The notes: generated from the letters alone by a model not told the origin. A DNA stretch of 6,244 nucleotides from Acetobacteraceae bacterium (GCA_025356735.1 JANXRT010000277.1:1-6244), one strand, 5' to 3'. Counted from the first letter of the stretch, positions 1-5,777 are shown. A program made the numbers and translations.

Positions 1-1340
1 CGCGCGGCGGCAGCACGCCCGAGCTCGACCTGCTGGCGACCGCGACCGGGTCGCAGCTGCTGCCGCGGCTGCACGAGCAGCAGGCGCAGGCGACCGCGCG
101 AATGGCCGAGATGGGCGGCTCCGATGGCTCCAACCTGCCCCGCATGGTGGCGGCACGGGCTCAGGTCGCCGACATCTCACGCTCGATCGCGGCCGAACGG
201 GACCGCATCCGCCAGACGCTGCAGGCCAAGGCGGTGATGGCTCGCCAAAGCGAGGACAACCTCAACAAGTCGCTCAGCGAGCTGAAATCCCGCCTCGGCC
301 GGTCCGATGGCGATTCCGCGCGGATGCAGGGCCTAGAGCGCGACGCCGCCGCCGACCGGGAGCTTTACACGACCTTTCTCGCCCGCTCACGCCAAACCGA
401 TCCGGACGTCAACTATCAGGCCGCCAGCGCGCGGATGCTGTCGCCGGCGACGGTGCCGCTGACCGCCTCGTCGCCGAACAAAAGCCTGCTGCTGCCGTTC
501 TCGCTGCTGGTGTCGCTTGGCCTCGGCACGGTCGCCGCGGTCGTGCGCGAGAATTCCAGCCGCGGCCTGCGCAGCATGGGCGACGTCCAGCGCACCATGG
601 GCCAGGTCTCGCTTGGCCTGATCCCCTTCGTCGGCCGGAACAACCGCAACCAGGCGCGCAGCTTTGAGGAGGCGGTTGCCGGCGTGCTGGCGCGGGTGAT
701 CATCCCATCCACCACCCCGATGCCGTGCAGCATCCTGGTGACCTCGGCGGTACCCGACGAGGGCAAGACCCGGACCTCGATCGCGCTGGCGACCGCCGCG
801 ACCGCGCGCGGCATGCAGGTCCTGCTGGTCGATGCCGATCTGCGCTCGCGCTCGCTGTCCGCTGCCGCGGGACTGGACCGCACCGACCGCAACCTGGCAC
901 AGCTGCTGCGCGGCACGATCACGGCCGACGAGGCGATCCATTTCAACCCGGCCTGGGGCTTTGCCGTGATGGCGGCGGGATCAGCCGGCGGCAGCCCGAT
1001 GAACCTGCTCGGCAACGGCAGCTGGGAGGCGATCCTGCGCGGGCTGGAGCAGATGTACGACCTCGTGATTATCGACTCGCCGCCGGTGCTGGTCGGCGGC
1101 GACACCTGGATACTGGCGCGCGCACCGAAGAAGACCATCGTGCTGTCGCGGTGGGGCTCGACGCCGCAGGCGACACTCGAGCTGGCGATCGACCAGCTGG
1201 TCACGGCGCAGGCCAAGATCGCCGGCGTCGTCCTGACGATGGTCGCCTCGCGGGAGCACTCGACCTACGGCTACGGCGACTCGGTGGTGTTCTCGCCCAA
1301 GCTGAAGCGGCACTACGACGGTCCGCGTCGGCTGTCCTGA
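1..1340 (+). CDS. Polysaccharide co-polymerase with tyrosine autokinase domain (Wzc/GumC/ExoP family), 3' part
   Basis: The reading frame is open from the left edge (first full codon at 3) to TGA at 1338-1340, giving 445 visible residues; the N-terminal Wzz domain and first membrane helix lie outside. Residues are counted here from the in-frame Met at 102, which is internal and not the start. A long alpha-helical, coiled-coil-like periplasmic stretch runs to about 80, then a GNVR-type segment (about 80-125) and a transmembrane helix (about 128-148). The cytoplasmic BY-kinase domain follows: Walker A TSAVPDEGKT (214-223), Walker A' LLVDADLR (241-248) and Walker B LVIIDSPPVL (321-330). The family controls chain length and export of exopolysaccharide in the inner membrane and autophosphorylates C-terminal tyrosines. 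Here the tail has only three (Y389, Y391, Y405), and the usual EX2RX2R oligomerisation motif is degenerate (E190 kept, A193 and L196 in place of Arg). The family call is secure; wzc, gumC or exoP naming cannot be settled. Confidence 0.95.
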   Translation, partial: RGGSTPELDLLATATGSQLLPRLHEQQAQATARMAEMGGSDGSNLPRMVAARAQVADISRSIAAERDRIRQTLQAKAVMARQSEDNLNKSLSELKSRLGRSDGDSARMQGLERDAAADRELYTTFLARSRQTDPDVNYQAASARMLSPATVPLTASSPNKSLLLPFSLLVSLGLGTVAAVVRENSSRGLRSMGDVQRTMGQVSLGLIPFVGRNNRNQARSFEEAVAGVLARVIIPSTTPMPCSILVTSAVPDEGKTRTSIALATAATARGMQVLLVDADLRSRSLSAAAGLDRTDRNLAQLLRGTITADEAIHFNPAWGFAVMAAGSAGGSPMNLLGNGSWEAILRGLEQMYDLVIIDSPPVLVGGDTWILARAPKKTIVLSRWGSTPQATLELAIDQLVTAQAKIAGVVLTMVASREHSTYGYGDSVVFSPKLKRHYDGPRRLS

Positions 1341-1363
1341 TCCGCGCATCCTGGAGCATCGTC

Positions 1364-1431
1364 ATGGCGGTGCGCAGCCCAAATCCTGGGTTCGCGCCGG
1401 AGTTGTCCTGCATATGAGATCGAGTCCATGA
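1364..1431 (+). other. Possible leader: two chained mini-ORFs overlapping the flippase start
   Basis: The 87-base gap between the kinase and the flippase contains a 17-codon frame (ATG 1364, TGA 1415-1417; MAVRSPNPGFAPELSCI). It is preceded by CTGGAG (1351-1356), with GGAG 7 bases from its ATG, the best ribosome-binding match in the gap. Its stop overlaps, as ATGA, the ATG at 1414 of a five-codon frame (MRSSP). That frame's stop (1429-1431) overlaps, again as ATGA, the flippase ATG at 1428. This arrangement could couple flippase translation to the leader. Frames this short arise by chance, so the call is tentative. The gap also holds a weak stem, CCCA (1378-1381) with TGGG (1387-1390). I see no convincing promoter in the gap. 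Confidence 0.25.
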
Positions 1432-2873
1432 CCAAGCTGAACGTCGGGCGGGCCACTTTCTGGGCGGTGCTGGAGACCGGTGGCGCCCAGGTATCGGCCT
1501 TCCTGTTCTTCGTGGTGTTCGCGCGCATCCTCTCGCCGGAGGAGTTCGGGGTCTATGCCCTAGCCTTGGCTATCGTCGGCGCGGTCAACATTGTGCTGTT
1601 CCAGGGATTCGGCGACGCGCTGATCCAGGCCGAGCGGCTGGACGAGAGCTATGTCTCGACCGCGTTCTGGACCAACATGATGCTGGCCGGGGGCATGATC
1701 GTGGTGCTGCAGATCATCGCCCTGATGGCGCCGATGCTTTTCTCCGAGCCGATGCTGCGCCCGGTGATAGCCTGGCTGTCGCTGCTGTGCATACCGCGGG
1801 CCCTGGTCAGCGTTCATTCCGCCCTGTTCCGGCGCTCGCTCGATCTGCGCGTGTTCGCGATCCGCACTATCCTCGGCTCCCTCGCCGGCGGCATCGCCGG
1901 CGTCGCCCTGGCGCTGCACGGCTGGGGCGTCTGGGCGCTGGTGGTGTCGCAGTTCATCCAGTCCACGCTGATCGTGTTCATCATGTGGCGGTCGAGCGAC
2001 TGGCGGCCACGGCTGCTGTTCTCGGGCACGGCGTTCCGCAGCCTGCTGCACTTCAGCAAGCACTTCATGACCGCCAGCATCATCAGCTCGACCATCGACG
2101 AGTTCGGCTCGATCCTGATCGGCCTCAGCCTCGACATCACCGCGGTCGGCTACTACGCGTTGGCGCTACGCGTGCTGCGGGCGATCATCACTATCGTCTT
2201 GACGCCGCTCCAGCTGGTGATGATGCCGGCGCTCAGCCGCATCGCGCACAACCGCAAGCAGTTCGGCGCCGCCTATACCGACATGGTGCTAATGACCAGC
2301 ACGATCTGGCTGCCGTTGGTGGCGGCACTCGGCGTGGTCGCGCCCGAGCTGCTGCCGATGGTCTTCGGGTCGCACTGGAGGATGGCGGTGCCGGTGATCC
2401 AGGCGATGTGCTTCGTCTCCCTGACGATGCCGCTATGGACGTTCTCCGGGCAGGCGCTGTCGGCGCTCGGCCGGCCAGACGCGTTCGCGCGCGTCGCCTT
2501 CTGGCAGCTCGGCCTGTACTGCATCGTGTTTCCGCTGGCGGCGCATTTCGGCATCGTCGTCGTCGGCTGGTCGTGGTCGGCGCTTTCCGCCCTGATGGTG
2601 CCGATCGCCTTGAGCCGGCTGCATCAGCTGTCCGGCCTGGATGTCGGCGCGCTGCTGATGAAGAACGCCCGCATCGCGCTTTGCGGCGGCGCCCTGGTCG
2701 CGACGATGGTGGTGCTGCAGACCCTGCTTCCTCCCGGCTTGTGGCGGATGGCGGCCGAATTGCTGGCCGGCGCGGTCGTCTATGCCGTCGCCCTCAACAT
2801 GGTGCTGCTGCCGGGCCACCTGACCCGTATCGTCGCTCTGGCGCGCGGGTCGATACCGGCGCTCGGCTCCTGA
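1428..2873 (+). CDS. Wzx-type polysaccharide flippase (oligosaccharide flippase family, WzxC-like)
   Basis: This 481-residue protein is built almost entirely of hydrophobic helices separated by short charged loops, consistent with 12-14 membrane segments of the polysaccharide transporter branch of the MOP superfamily. The N-terminal block has the family's pattern: a first helix, then FARILSPEEFGVYALA (31-46), where the R-x-L-x-x-x-x-F/Y-G turn is typical. This is followed by GFGDALIQ (60-67) and the segment around HSALFRRSLDLRVFAIR (130-146) and GWGVWALVVSQ (165-175), which resemble WzxC-like lipopolysaccharide/colanic acid flippases. The family moves undecaprenyl-linked repeat units from the cytoplasmic to the periplasmic face of the inner membrane. 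The length is normal. The start ATG at 1428 has only weak upstream purines (GAGATCGAG, 1416-1424), so coupling to upstream translation is plausible. It lies 87 bases after the co-polymerase gene on the same strand. The substrate cannot be told from sequence. Confidence 0.92.
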   Translation: MTKLNVGRATFWAVLETGGAQVSAFLFFVVFARILSPEEFGVYALALAIVGAVNIVLFQGFGDALIQAERLDESYVSTAFWTNMMLAGGMIVVLQIIALMAPMLFSEPMLRPVIAWLSLLCIPRALVSVHSALFRRSLDLRVFAIRTILGSLAGGIAGVALALHGWGVWALVVSQFIQSTLIVFIMWRSSDWRPRLLFSGTAFRSLLHFSKHFMTASIISSTIDEFGSILIGLSLDITAVGYYALALRVLRAIITIVLTPLQLVMMPALSRIAHNRKQFGAAYTDMVLMTSTIWLPLVAALGVVAPELLPMVFGSHWRMAVPVIQAMCFVSLTMPLWTFSGQALSALGRPDAFARVAFWQLGLYCIVFPLAAHFGIVVVGWSWSALSALMVPIALSRLHQLSGLDVGALLMKNARIALCGGALVATMVVLQTLLPPGLWRMAAELLAGAVVYAVALNMVLLPGHLTRIVALARGSIPALGS

Positions 2874-2881
2874 TCGCTTCC

Positions 2882-2898
2882 AAACGATCCGATCGTTT
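2882..2898. promoter_or_regulatory. 8+8 inverted repeat upstream of the GT32 gene
   Basis: AAACGATC (2882-2889) and GATCGTTT (2891-2898) are perfect reverse complements separated by one base. The site lies in the 44-base gap between the flippase stop and the GT32 start, just before the ribosome binding site. It could be a protein operator, or, read as RNA, a 6-pair stem (AAACGA/TCGTTT) with a five-base loop sitting 2 bases upstream of the Shine-Dalgarno region. No known operator consensus is recognised, so the function is unknown. Confidence 0.4.
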
Positions 2899-2900
2899 CT

Positions 2901-2910
2901 AGAGGAAAGG
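2901..2910 (+). promoter_or_regulatory. Strong ribosome binding site of the GT32 gene
   Basis: AGAGGAAAGG ends 7 bases before ATG 2918, with AGAGGA a good match to the anti-Shine-Dalgarno complement. It is the clearest ribosome binding site on the forward strand before the barrel gene and fixes the GT32 start. It follows the inverted repeat at 2882-2898 by two bases. Confidence 0.7.
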
Positions 2911-2917
2911 CCTCGCG

Positions 2918-3631
2918 ATGATACCGAAGCGCATTCATTACGTCTGGGTCGGCGGTCCTCTACCGGATGCGCAGCGCGGCTACATCGACAGCTGGCGGAC
3001 GACCAACCCGGACTACGAGCTCGTGCTGTGGAACGAGGACAACATCGACTTCTCGGTCGATCTGATCCGCAAATCATATGAGGAGCGGAAGTGGGCCAAG
3101 GTCGCCGACATTGTCCGGCTGACCGCGGTGCATCAGCAGGGCGGCGTCTATCTCGACACCGACATCCGGCTCTACAAGCCGCTGGATCCGTTGTTGCAGC
3201 ACCGGTGCTTCTTCGGCTTCCAGACGGCGGCGCGGTCCACCGACCAGGTCGCCAACGGCATCGTCGCCGCCGAGCCGGGGCACTGGTTCGTCGAGCGGGC
3301 GCTGAAGCGGCTGCTGGCCATCCGGTCGATGCCGTTCGGGCTCGATCGCCCGACCAAGTTCGGGCCGAAGCTGATCACGCGGCTGCTCTACGAGGAGGGG
3401 TTGAAGAGCTACTCGCCCGCCGGCGTCTATGTGAAGGACATCTTCATCTGCCCGATGCCGTATTTCTTCCCATACTCGTTTGACGAGGCGTTCCACGAAT
3501 CCTGCATCACGCCGGAAACCTATGGGGTTCATTTCTGGGAGAAATCCTGGGAAAAGGACTTGCCCGGCTGGATTCGCTTGGCGAAGTCGGTTCGCGCCCA
3601 AGCGCGTCGGCTGTCGAGCCAGGCGGCGTAG
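2918..3631 (+). CDS. GT32 family glycosyltransferase (DXD sugar-binding, Och1/capsular type)
   Basis: This 237-residue protein has the complete short form of the 'glycosyltransferase sugar-binding region containing DXD' family. The N-terminus IPKRIHYVWVGGPLP (2-16) is the family's first strand and nucleotide-sugar loop. Then comes the core WAKVADIVRLTAVHQQGG (59-76), running into VYLDTDI (77-83) with the metal/nucleotide-binding D80-T81-D82. The C-terminal HFWEKSW (205-211) matches the conserved H-x-W...SW end motif. Such enzymes transfer a sugar from a nucleotide-sugar donor onto a growing glycan. There is no signal peptide or obvious membrane helix, so it should act on the cytoplasmic face of the inner membrane on a lipid-linked intermediate, as expected beside a flippase. 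The start is supported by the AGAGGA site. Donor and acceptor are not predictable. It ends in TAG directly followed, in the same frame, by the next gene's ATG. Confidence 0.93.
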   Translation: MIPKRIHYVWVGGPLPDAQRGYIDSWRTTNPDYELVLWNEDNIDFSVDLIRKSYEERKWAKVADIVRLTAVHQQGGVYLDTDIRLYKPLDPLLQHRCFFGFQTAARSTDQVANGIVAAEPGHWFVERALKRLLAIRSMPFGLDRPTKFGPKLITRLLYEEGLKSYSPAGVYVKDIFICPMPYFFPYSFDEAFHESCITPETYGVHFWEKSWEKDLPGWIRLAKSVRAQARRLSSQAA

Positions 3632-5272
3632 ATGCCGACCCTTCTCGGGGAGCGGCAGGCTGCTCCCGGGAAGGGCGAAACCGCTGGCTTACGGCTGCGG
3701 CTGCATGGCGTCGCGCGAAGTTCACCGCTGGCCGAACGGTTGGAAGCGCGGCTGACGGGCCAGGCGTTCTGCCGGTTCGATGCCGTCTCCCGTCCCCGCA
3801 GCCGGTGGCGGCGGCAGGTTCGCGGCACGTCGATGCAATGGTGGACCGAGGCCGGCCCTGATGTCGTGCCTGGGGTCGGCGCCGATGCGGACGACATCGA
3901 TCTTGACCTGCATCGGCAGGCAGCCGGCACTCGGCGAAGCTGGTGCATCGTCGATGCGGCCGGCGTGCCGCTGCTGCACGCCTTCCACGCCCTCGACGTC
4001 TGCCGGATGCCGCCTTATTTGGCCTCGCTGTATCTGATCGAGAGCTGCGACGGCGGCGCATCGTGGCAGGTCGCGGCCGAGGCCCATTTGTCATCGGCCA
4101 GGTCCTACCGCGCGTTGCTCGACGATCTCGGCGACACCTGCGCCGAGCTGCTTCGAACGGGCTTAAGTCGGATCGCCCCCGCGGAAGATGCCGGCCACGG
4201 GCGGCCCTGGAACCCGACCCTGCCGGCGCGCGGCCGCGCCAACGGCCTGCTGCGTGCCCGGATCGCCAGCGCCGTCGCGTGGCTGAAGGCCGGTCTCGGC
4301 GGCGACCTCTATGGCATCGCGATCCTCGACCGCCAGCCCGGCAGCTTCCTGATCGACGAGGTCATGGCGGTGTCGAGCTGGTCCGAGATACCGGCACGCG
4401 ACGGCTTCATCGCCGACCCGTTCTTCTGGCCGGGCCGACCAGAAAAAATCCTTTGCGAAATCTACTCCCATACCACCGGACTTGGCCGGCTGGCCGCGGT
4501 CACGCTCGGCCCGGGCGGAATATCCGAGATCGAGCCGGTGGCGATCGCGGCCACCGGCCATCTTTCCTATCCGTTCGCCTGGGCGGAGGACGGCGAGGTT
4601 TTTTGCCTGCCCGAGATGGCCGCGTCGGGGCGTCAGGTCCTCTGCAGGCTGATCCCGGGCCACGCGCCGGTCGAGGTCTGCGTGGTGGCCGAGAACACGG
4701 CGATGGCAGATCCGACGCTGATGCGGATCGACGGCACCTACTGGCTGGCCTACACCGACGCCGACATTGATCCCTATAACAATCTGTGCCTGATGCACGC
4801 CGATCGGCTTGAAGGACCCTGGCGGGCCCATGCCGGCAATCCGGTGAAGATCGACGCGAGGTCGTCGCGTCCCGGTGGCATGCCGTTCCGAATCGGCGAT
4901 GCGCTTTTCCGTCCGTCCCAGGATTGTTCGCGCACCTATGGCGGCGCGCTGGTCATCAATCGGGTCAGGGTCTGCACAGCCGAACGCTACGAGGAGGAAG
5001 CGGTGGTGGTGCTATGGCCCGATCCCAAGGGCCGGTATCCGGACGGCGTGCACACTCTGTCGTTCGGCAACGGGATGGCGGTGATCGACGGCAAGCGGAT
5101 CTCCTATCATCCGGCCATACTGTTCAACAAGCTGGCGCGTCGGCTGAGGCGCGATCGCCCACACGCCAGCAAAATGCGGGCCGACACGTTGCCAACGGCA
5201 ACAAAGGGTTGCCAAACGGTCATGGAATCTTCAGGTTGGCACGGTCCTACAACGGAAATACGTGCGCAATGA
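3632..5272 (+). CDS. Formyltransferase-like/GINT1_N beta-propeller protein of the polysaccharide cluster
   Basis: This is a 546-residue soluble protein. Residues about 255-495 carry the motif series of the domain found at the N-terminus of plant glucosamine inositolphosphorylceramide transferase (GINT1_N) and in bacterial 'formyltransferase' proteins, thought to be a five-bladed, GH43-like propeller. The motifs are FIADPFFW (259-266), GHLSYPFAW (309-317), ADPTL (359-363), LEGPWRAHAGNPV (393-405), SRPGG (412-416), FRPSQDCSRTYGGAL (426-440) and DGVHTLSF (471-478). Residues about 20-180 (LRLRLHG..., then IDLDLH and SWCIVDAAG) resemble a worn formyltransferase-like N-domain; the usual catalytic residues are not visible. 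The role is probably sugar or glycan binding or modification of the repeat unit, but this is inference. The first 18 residues and the last 40 (about 507-546) look unconserved. Its ATG directly follows the GT32 TAG; AGGCGG (3621-3626) is a weak ribosome site. No signal peptide, so likely cytoplasmic. Confidence 0.85.
   Translation: MPTLLGERQAAPGKGETAGLRLRLHGVARSSPLAERLEARLTGQAFCRFDAVSRPRSRWRRQVRGTSMQWWTEAGPDVVPGVGADADDIDLDLHRQAAGTRRSWCIVDAAGVPLLHAFHALDVCRMPPYLASLYLIESCDGGASWQVAAEAHLSSARSYRALLDDLGDTCAELLRTGLSRIAPAEDAGHGRPWNPTLPARGRANGLLRARIASAVAWLKAGLGGDLYGIAILDRQPGSFLIDEVMAVSSWSEIPARDGFIADPFFWPGRPEKILCEIYSHTTGLGRLAAVTLGPGGISEIEPVAIAATGHLSYPFAWAEDGEVFCLPEMAASGRQVLCRLIPGHAPVEVCVVAENTAMADPTLMRIDGTYWLAYTDADIDPYNNLCLMHADRLEGPWRAHAGNPVKIDARSSRPGGMPFRIGDALFRPSQDCSRTYGGALVINRVRVCTAERYEEEAVVVLWPDPKGRYPDGVHTLSFGNGMAVIDGKRISYHPAILFNKLARRLRRDRPHASKMRADTLPTATKGCQTVMESSGWHGPTTEIRAQ
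3639..3675 (+). promoter_or_regulatory. Long hairpin 7 bases after the GT32 stop, inside the next gene's start
   Basis: The left arm 3639-3655 pairs with the right arm 3660-3675. C3639-C3646 pairs with G3668-G3675 (one G-U), G3647 is bulged, and GGGAGC (3648-3653) pairs with GCTCCC (3662-3667). Two further pairs, one of them G-U, close a CAGG loop. That makes about 16 pairs, unusually long for a coding region. No T-run follows on either strand, so it is not a standard intrinsic terminator. It could pause ribosomes, set the ratio of the two proteins, protect mRNA ends, or stimulate readthrough of the TAG at 3629-3631. Confidence 0.5.
5188..5215 (+). repeat. Direct and inverted GTTGCC repeats in the propeller gene's tail
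   Basis: GTTGCCAA occurs at 5188-5195 and again at 5208-5215, 20 bases apart. GGCAAC (5197-5202) is the reverse complement of GTTGCC, so the first copy can also form a 6-pair stem with an AAC loop. The elements lie in the unconserved C-terminal coding tail of the propeller gene. The two-helical-turn spacing would suit a dimeric DNA-binding protein, but no regulator is recognised. Confidence 0.3.
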
Positions 5273-5363
5273 ACTCGCCGGCACCGAGCACCCAACGCGA
5301 TCGACGGCATCCGGACCGGGTGCGGCCGGGCGCGGATAGCGGGCGGATAGACGCCGCCTCGTG

Positions 5364-5386
5364 GGCCACCTTACGGGGAAGTGGCC
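5364..5386. other. Stem-loop over the stop codon of the cysteine-rich gene
   Basis: GGCCAC (5364-5369) and GTGGCC (5381-5386) are perfect reverse complements. With a one-base bulge the stem extends by TT/AA around a six-base loop. It spans the reverse-strand stop codon (5371-5373) and sits where the forward unit and the reverse cysteine-rich gene converge. There is no T-run on either side, so a bidirectional terminator role is only a guess. The rest of the 98-base convergent gap (5273-5370) holds a twice-repeated GCGGATAG (5332-5339, 5343-5350) and nothing else I can name. Confidence 0.3.
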
Positions 5387-5646
5387 TTGACCGCGCGGCG
5401 GCAGGCGGAGGAGAGGCTGGACTTGTAGGTCTTGAGGCACATCGCCTCGCTCCTGGGTTGCACCACGCCGGGGTCGAGGCCGGGACAGAAGCGTTTGGAT
5501 TCCTCGACGCAGGCACGCGCGACCTGCTTGTAGGCTACGGCACGATCGGTGGTCTGCGCCATCGCCGGCGGCATCAGGATGCCGCCGGCGATGCAGCATC
5601 CGGCCAGAATCACGAGCGATTTGATGCGGGTTTTCACAACGGTCAT
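5371..5646 (-). CDS. Small secreted cysteine-rich repeat protein
   Basis: The protein has 91 residues from the ATG at 5646-5644. An in-frame ATG four codons upstream (5658) is less likely: GGAG (5653-5656) lies 6 bases before the chosen ATG, and the upstream ATG has no usable ribosome site. Residues 1-30 form a signal peptide: basic start (K5, R7, K9), hydrophobic core 11-24, likely cut after AMA30. An LAGC at 14-17 resembles a lipobox, but the hydrophobic run before it is very short, so lipoprotein processing is less likely. The mature part has four cysteines, C46, C54, C70 and C82 (ACVEESKRFC...MCL...SSACRRAV), matching one Cys-rich repeat of the Golgi-apparatus-protein type (PF00839) common in small proteobacterial periplasmic proteins; they probably form two disulfides. 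Function is unknown. It is transcribed against the polysaccharide unit and divergently from the barrel gene. Confidence 0.8.
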   Translation of the reverse strand: MTVVKTRIKSLVILAGCCIAGGILMPPAMAQTTDRAVAYKQVARACVEESKRFCPGLDPGVVQPRSEAMCLKTYKSSLSSACRRAVKATSP

Positions 5647-5652
5647 GGTCGT

Positions 5653-5656
5653 CTCC
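5653..5656 (-). promoter_or_regulatory. Ribosome binding site deciding the cysteine-rich gene start
   Basis: On the reverse strand GGAG sits 6 bases before the ATG at 5646-5644, an ideal distance. It lies inside the four extra codons that the upstream ATG (5658) would add, which argues for the shorter protein. Confidence 0.6.
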
Positions 5657-5670
5657 ATCTCGGCCGGGCG

Positions 5671-5696
5671 ATTCTACACCTTCAGCCGGTTTACAA
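5671..5696 (-). promoter_or_regulatory. Possible sigma-70-like promoter for the cysteine-rich gene
   Basis: On the reverse strand TAGAAT (5676-5671) matches five of six bases of TATAAT, and TTGTAA (5696-5691) matches four of six of TTGACA. The spacer is only 14 bases, shorter than the usual 16-18, so the -35 part is doubtful. The -10 position would give a leader of about 18-20 bases before the chosen ATG, which also fits the shorter start. The site lies in the most AT-rich part of the divergent region. No convincing promoter was found for the forward barrel gene in the same gap. Confidence 0.3.
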
Positions 5697-5777
5697 AAGA
5701 GCCGTTGCCGCGGGGTGGCGCCGATGACCCGCCTTCAGGCTGGCGCTCCATCCGGCATCGGGCCTCGGAATTGTAGC

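Noticed and set aside
416..1216. Long reverse-strand open frame inside the kinase gene
   Set aside because: It is the mirror of a well-supported kinase domain in GC-rich DNA; its protein is Arg/Ser/Ala-rich with no family motif.
1391..1418. Possible promoter (TTCGCG / TATGAG) before the flippase
   Set aside because: Both boxes match the consensus poorly, and the position fits an operon-internal gap better.
1787..2902. Forward open frame of 371 codons overlapping the flippase gene
   Set aside because: The predicted protein is extremely Arg/Ala/Gly-rich and lacks domains, while the flippase frame has clear membrane helices and family motifs.
3639..3675. Intrinsic terminator after the GT32 gene
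   Set aside because: The stem is long enough, but no T-run follows on either strand and the open frame continues straight through it.
5237..5252. Sigma-54-like -24 element TGGCACG
   Set aside because: The -24 half is perfect, but the required GC of the -12 element is missing at the correct spacing, and the site lies inside coding sequence pointing at a convergent gene.
5646..5658. Upstream ATG at 5658 as start of the cysteine-rich gene
   Set aside because: It has no usable ribosome site, and the GGAG at 5653-5656 is ideally placed for the ATG at 5646; the candidate -10 box would leave almost no leader for 5658.
4924..5727. Forward open frame of 267 codons across the propeller gene end and antisense to the cysteine-rich gene
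   Set aside because: Low-complexity Arg/Gly/His composition and no motif. The two genes it overlaps both have recognisable features and start signals.
5549..5776. Forward 75-codon frame in the divergent region
   Set aside because: It is antisense to the signal peptide of the cysteine-rich protein and has no ribosome site; its apparent MPPAMQ segment mirrors the reverse gene.
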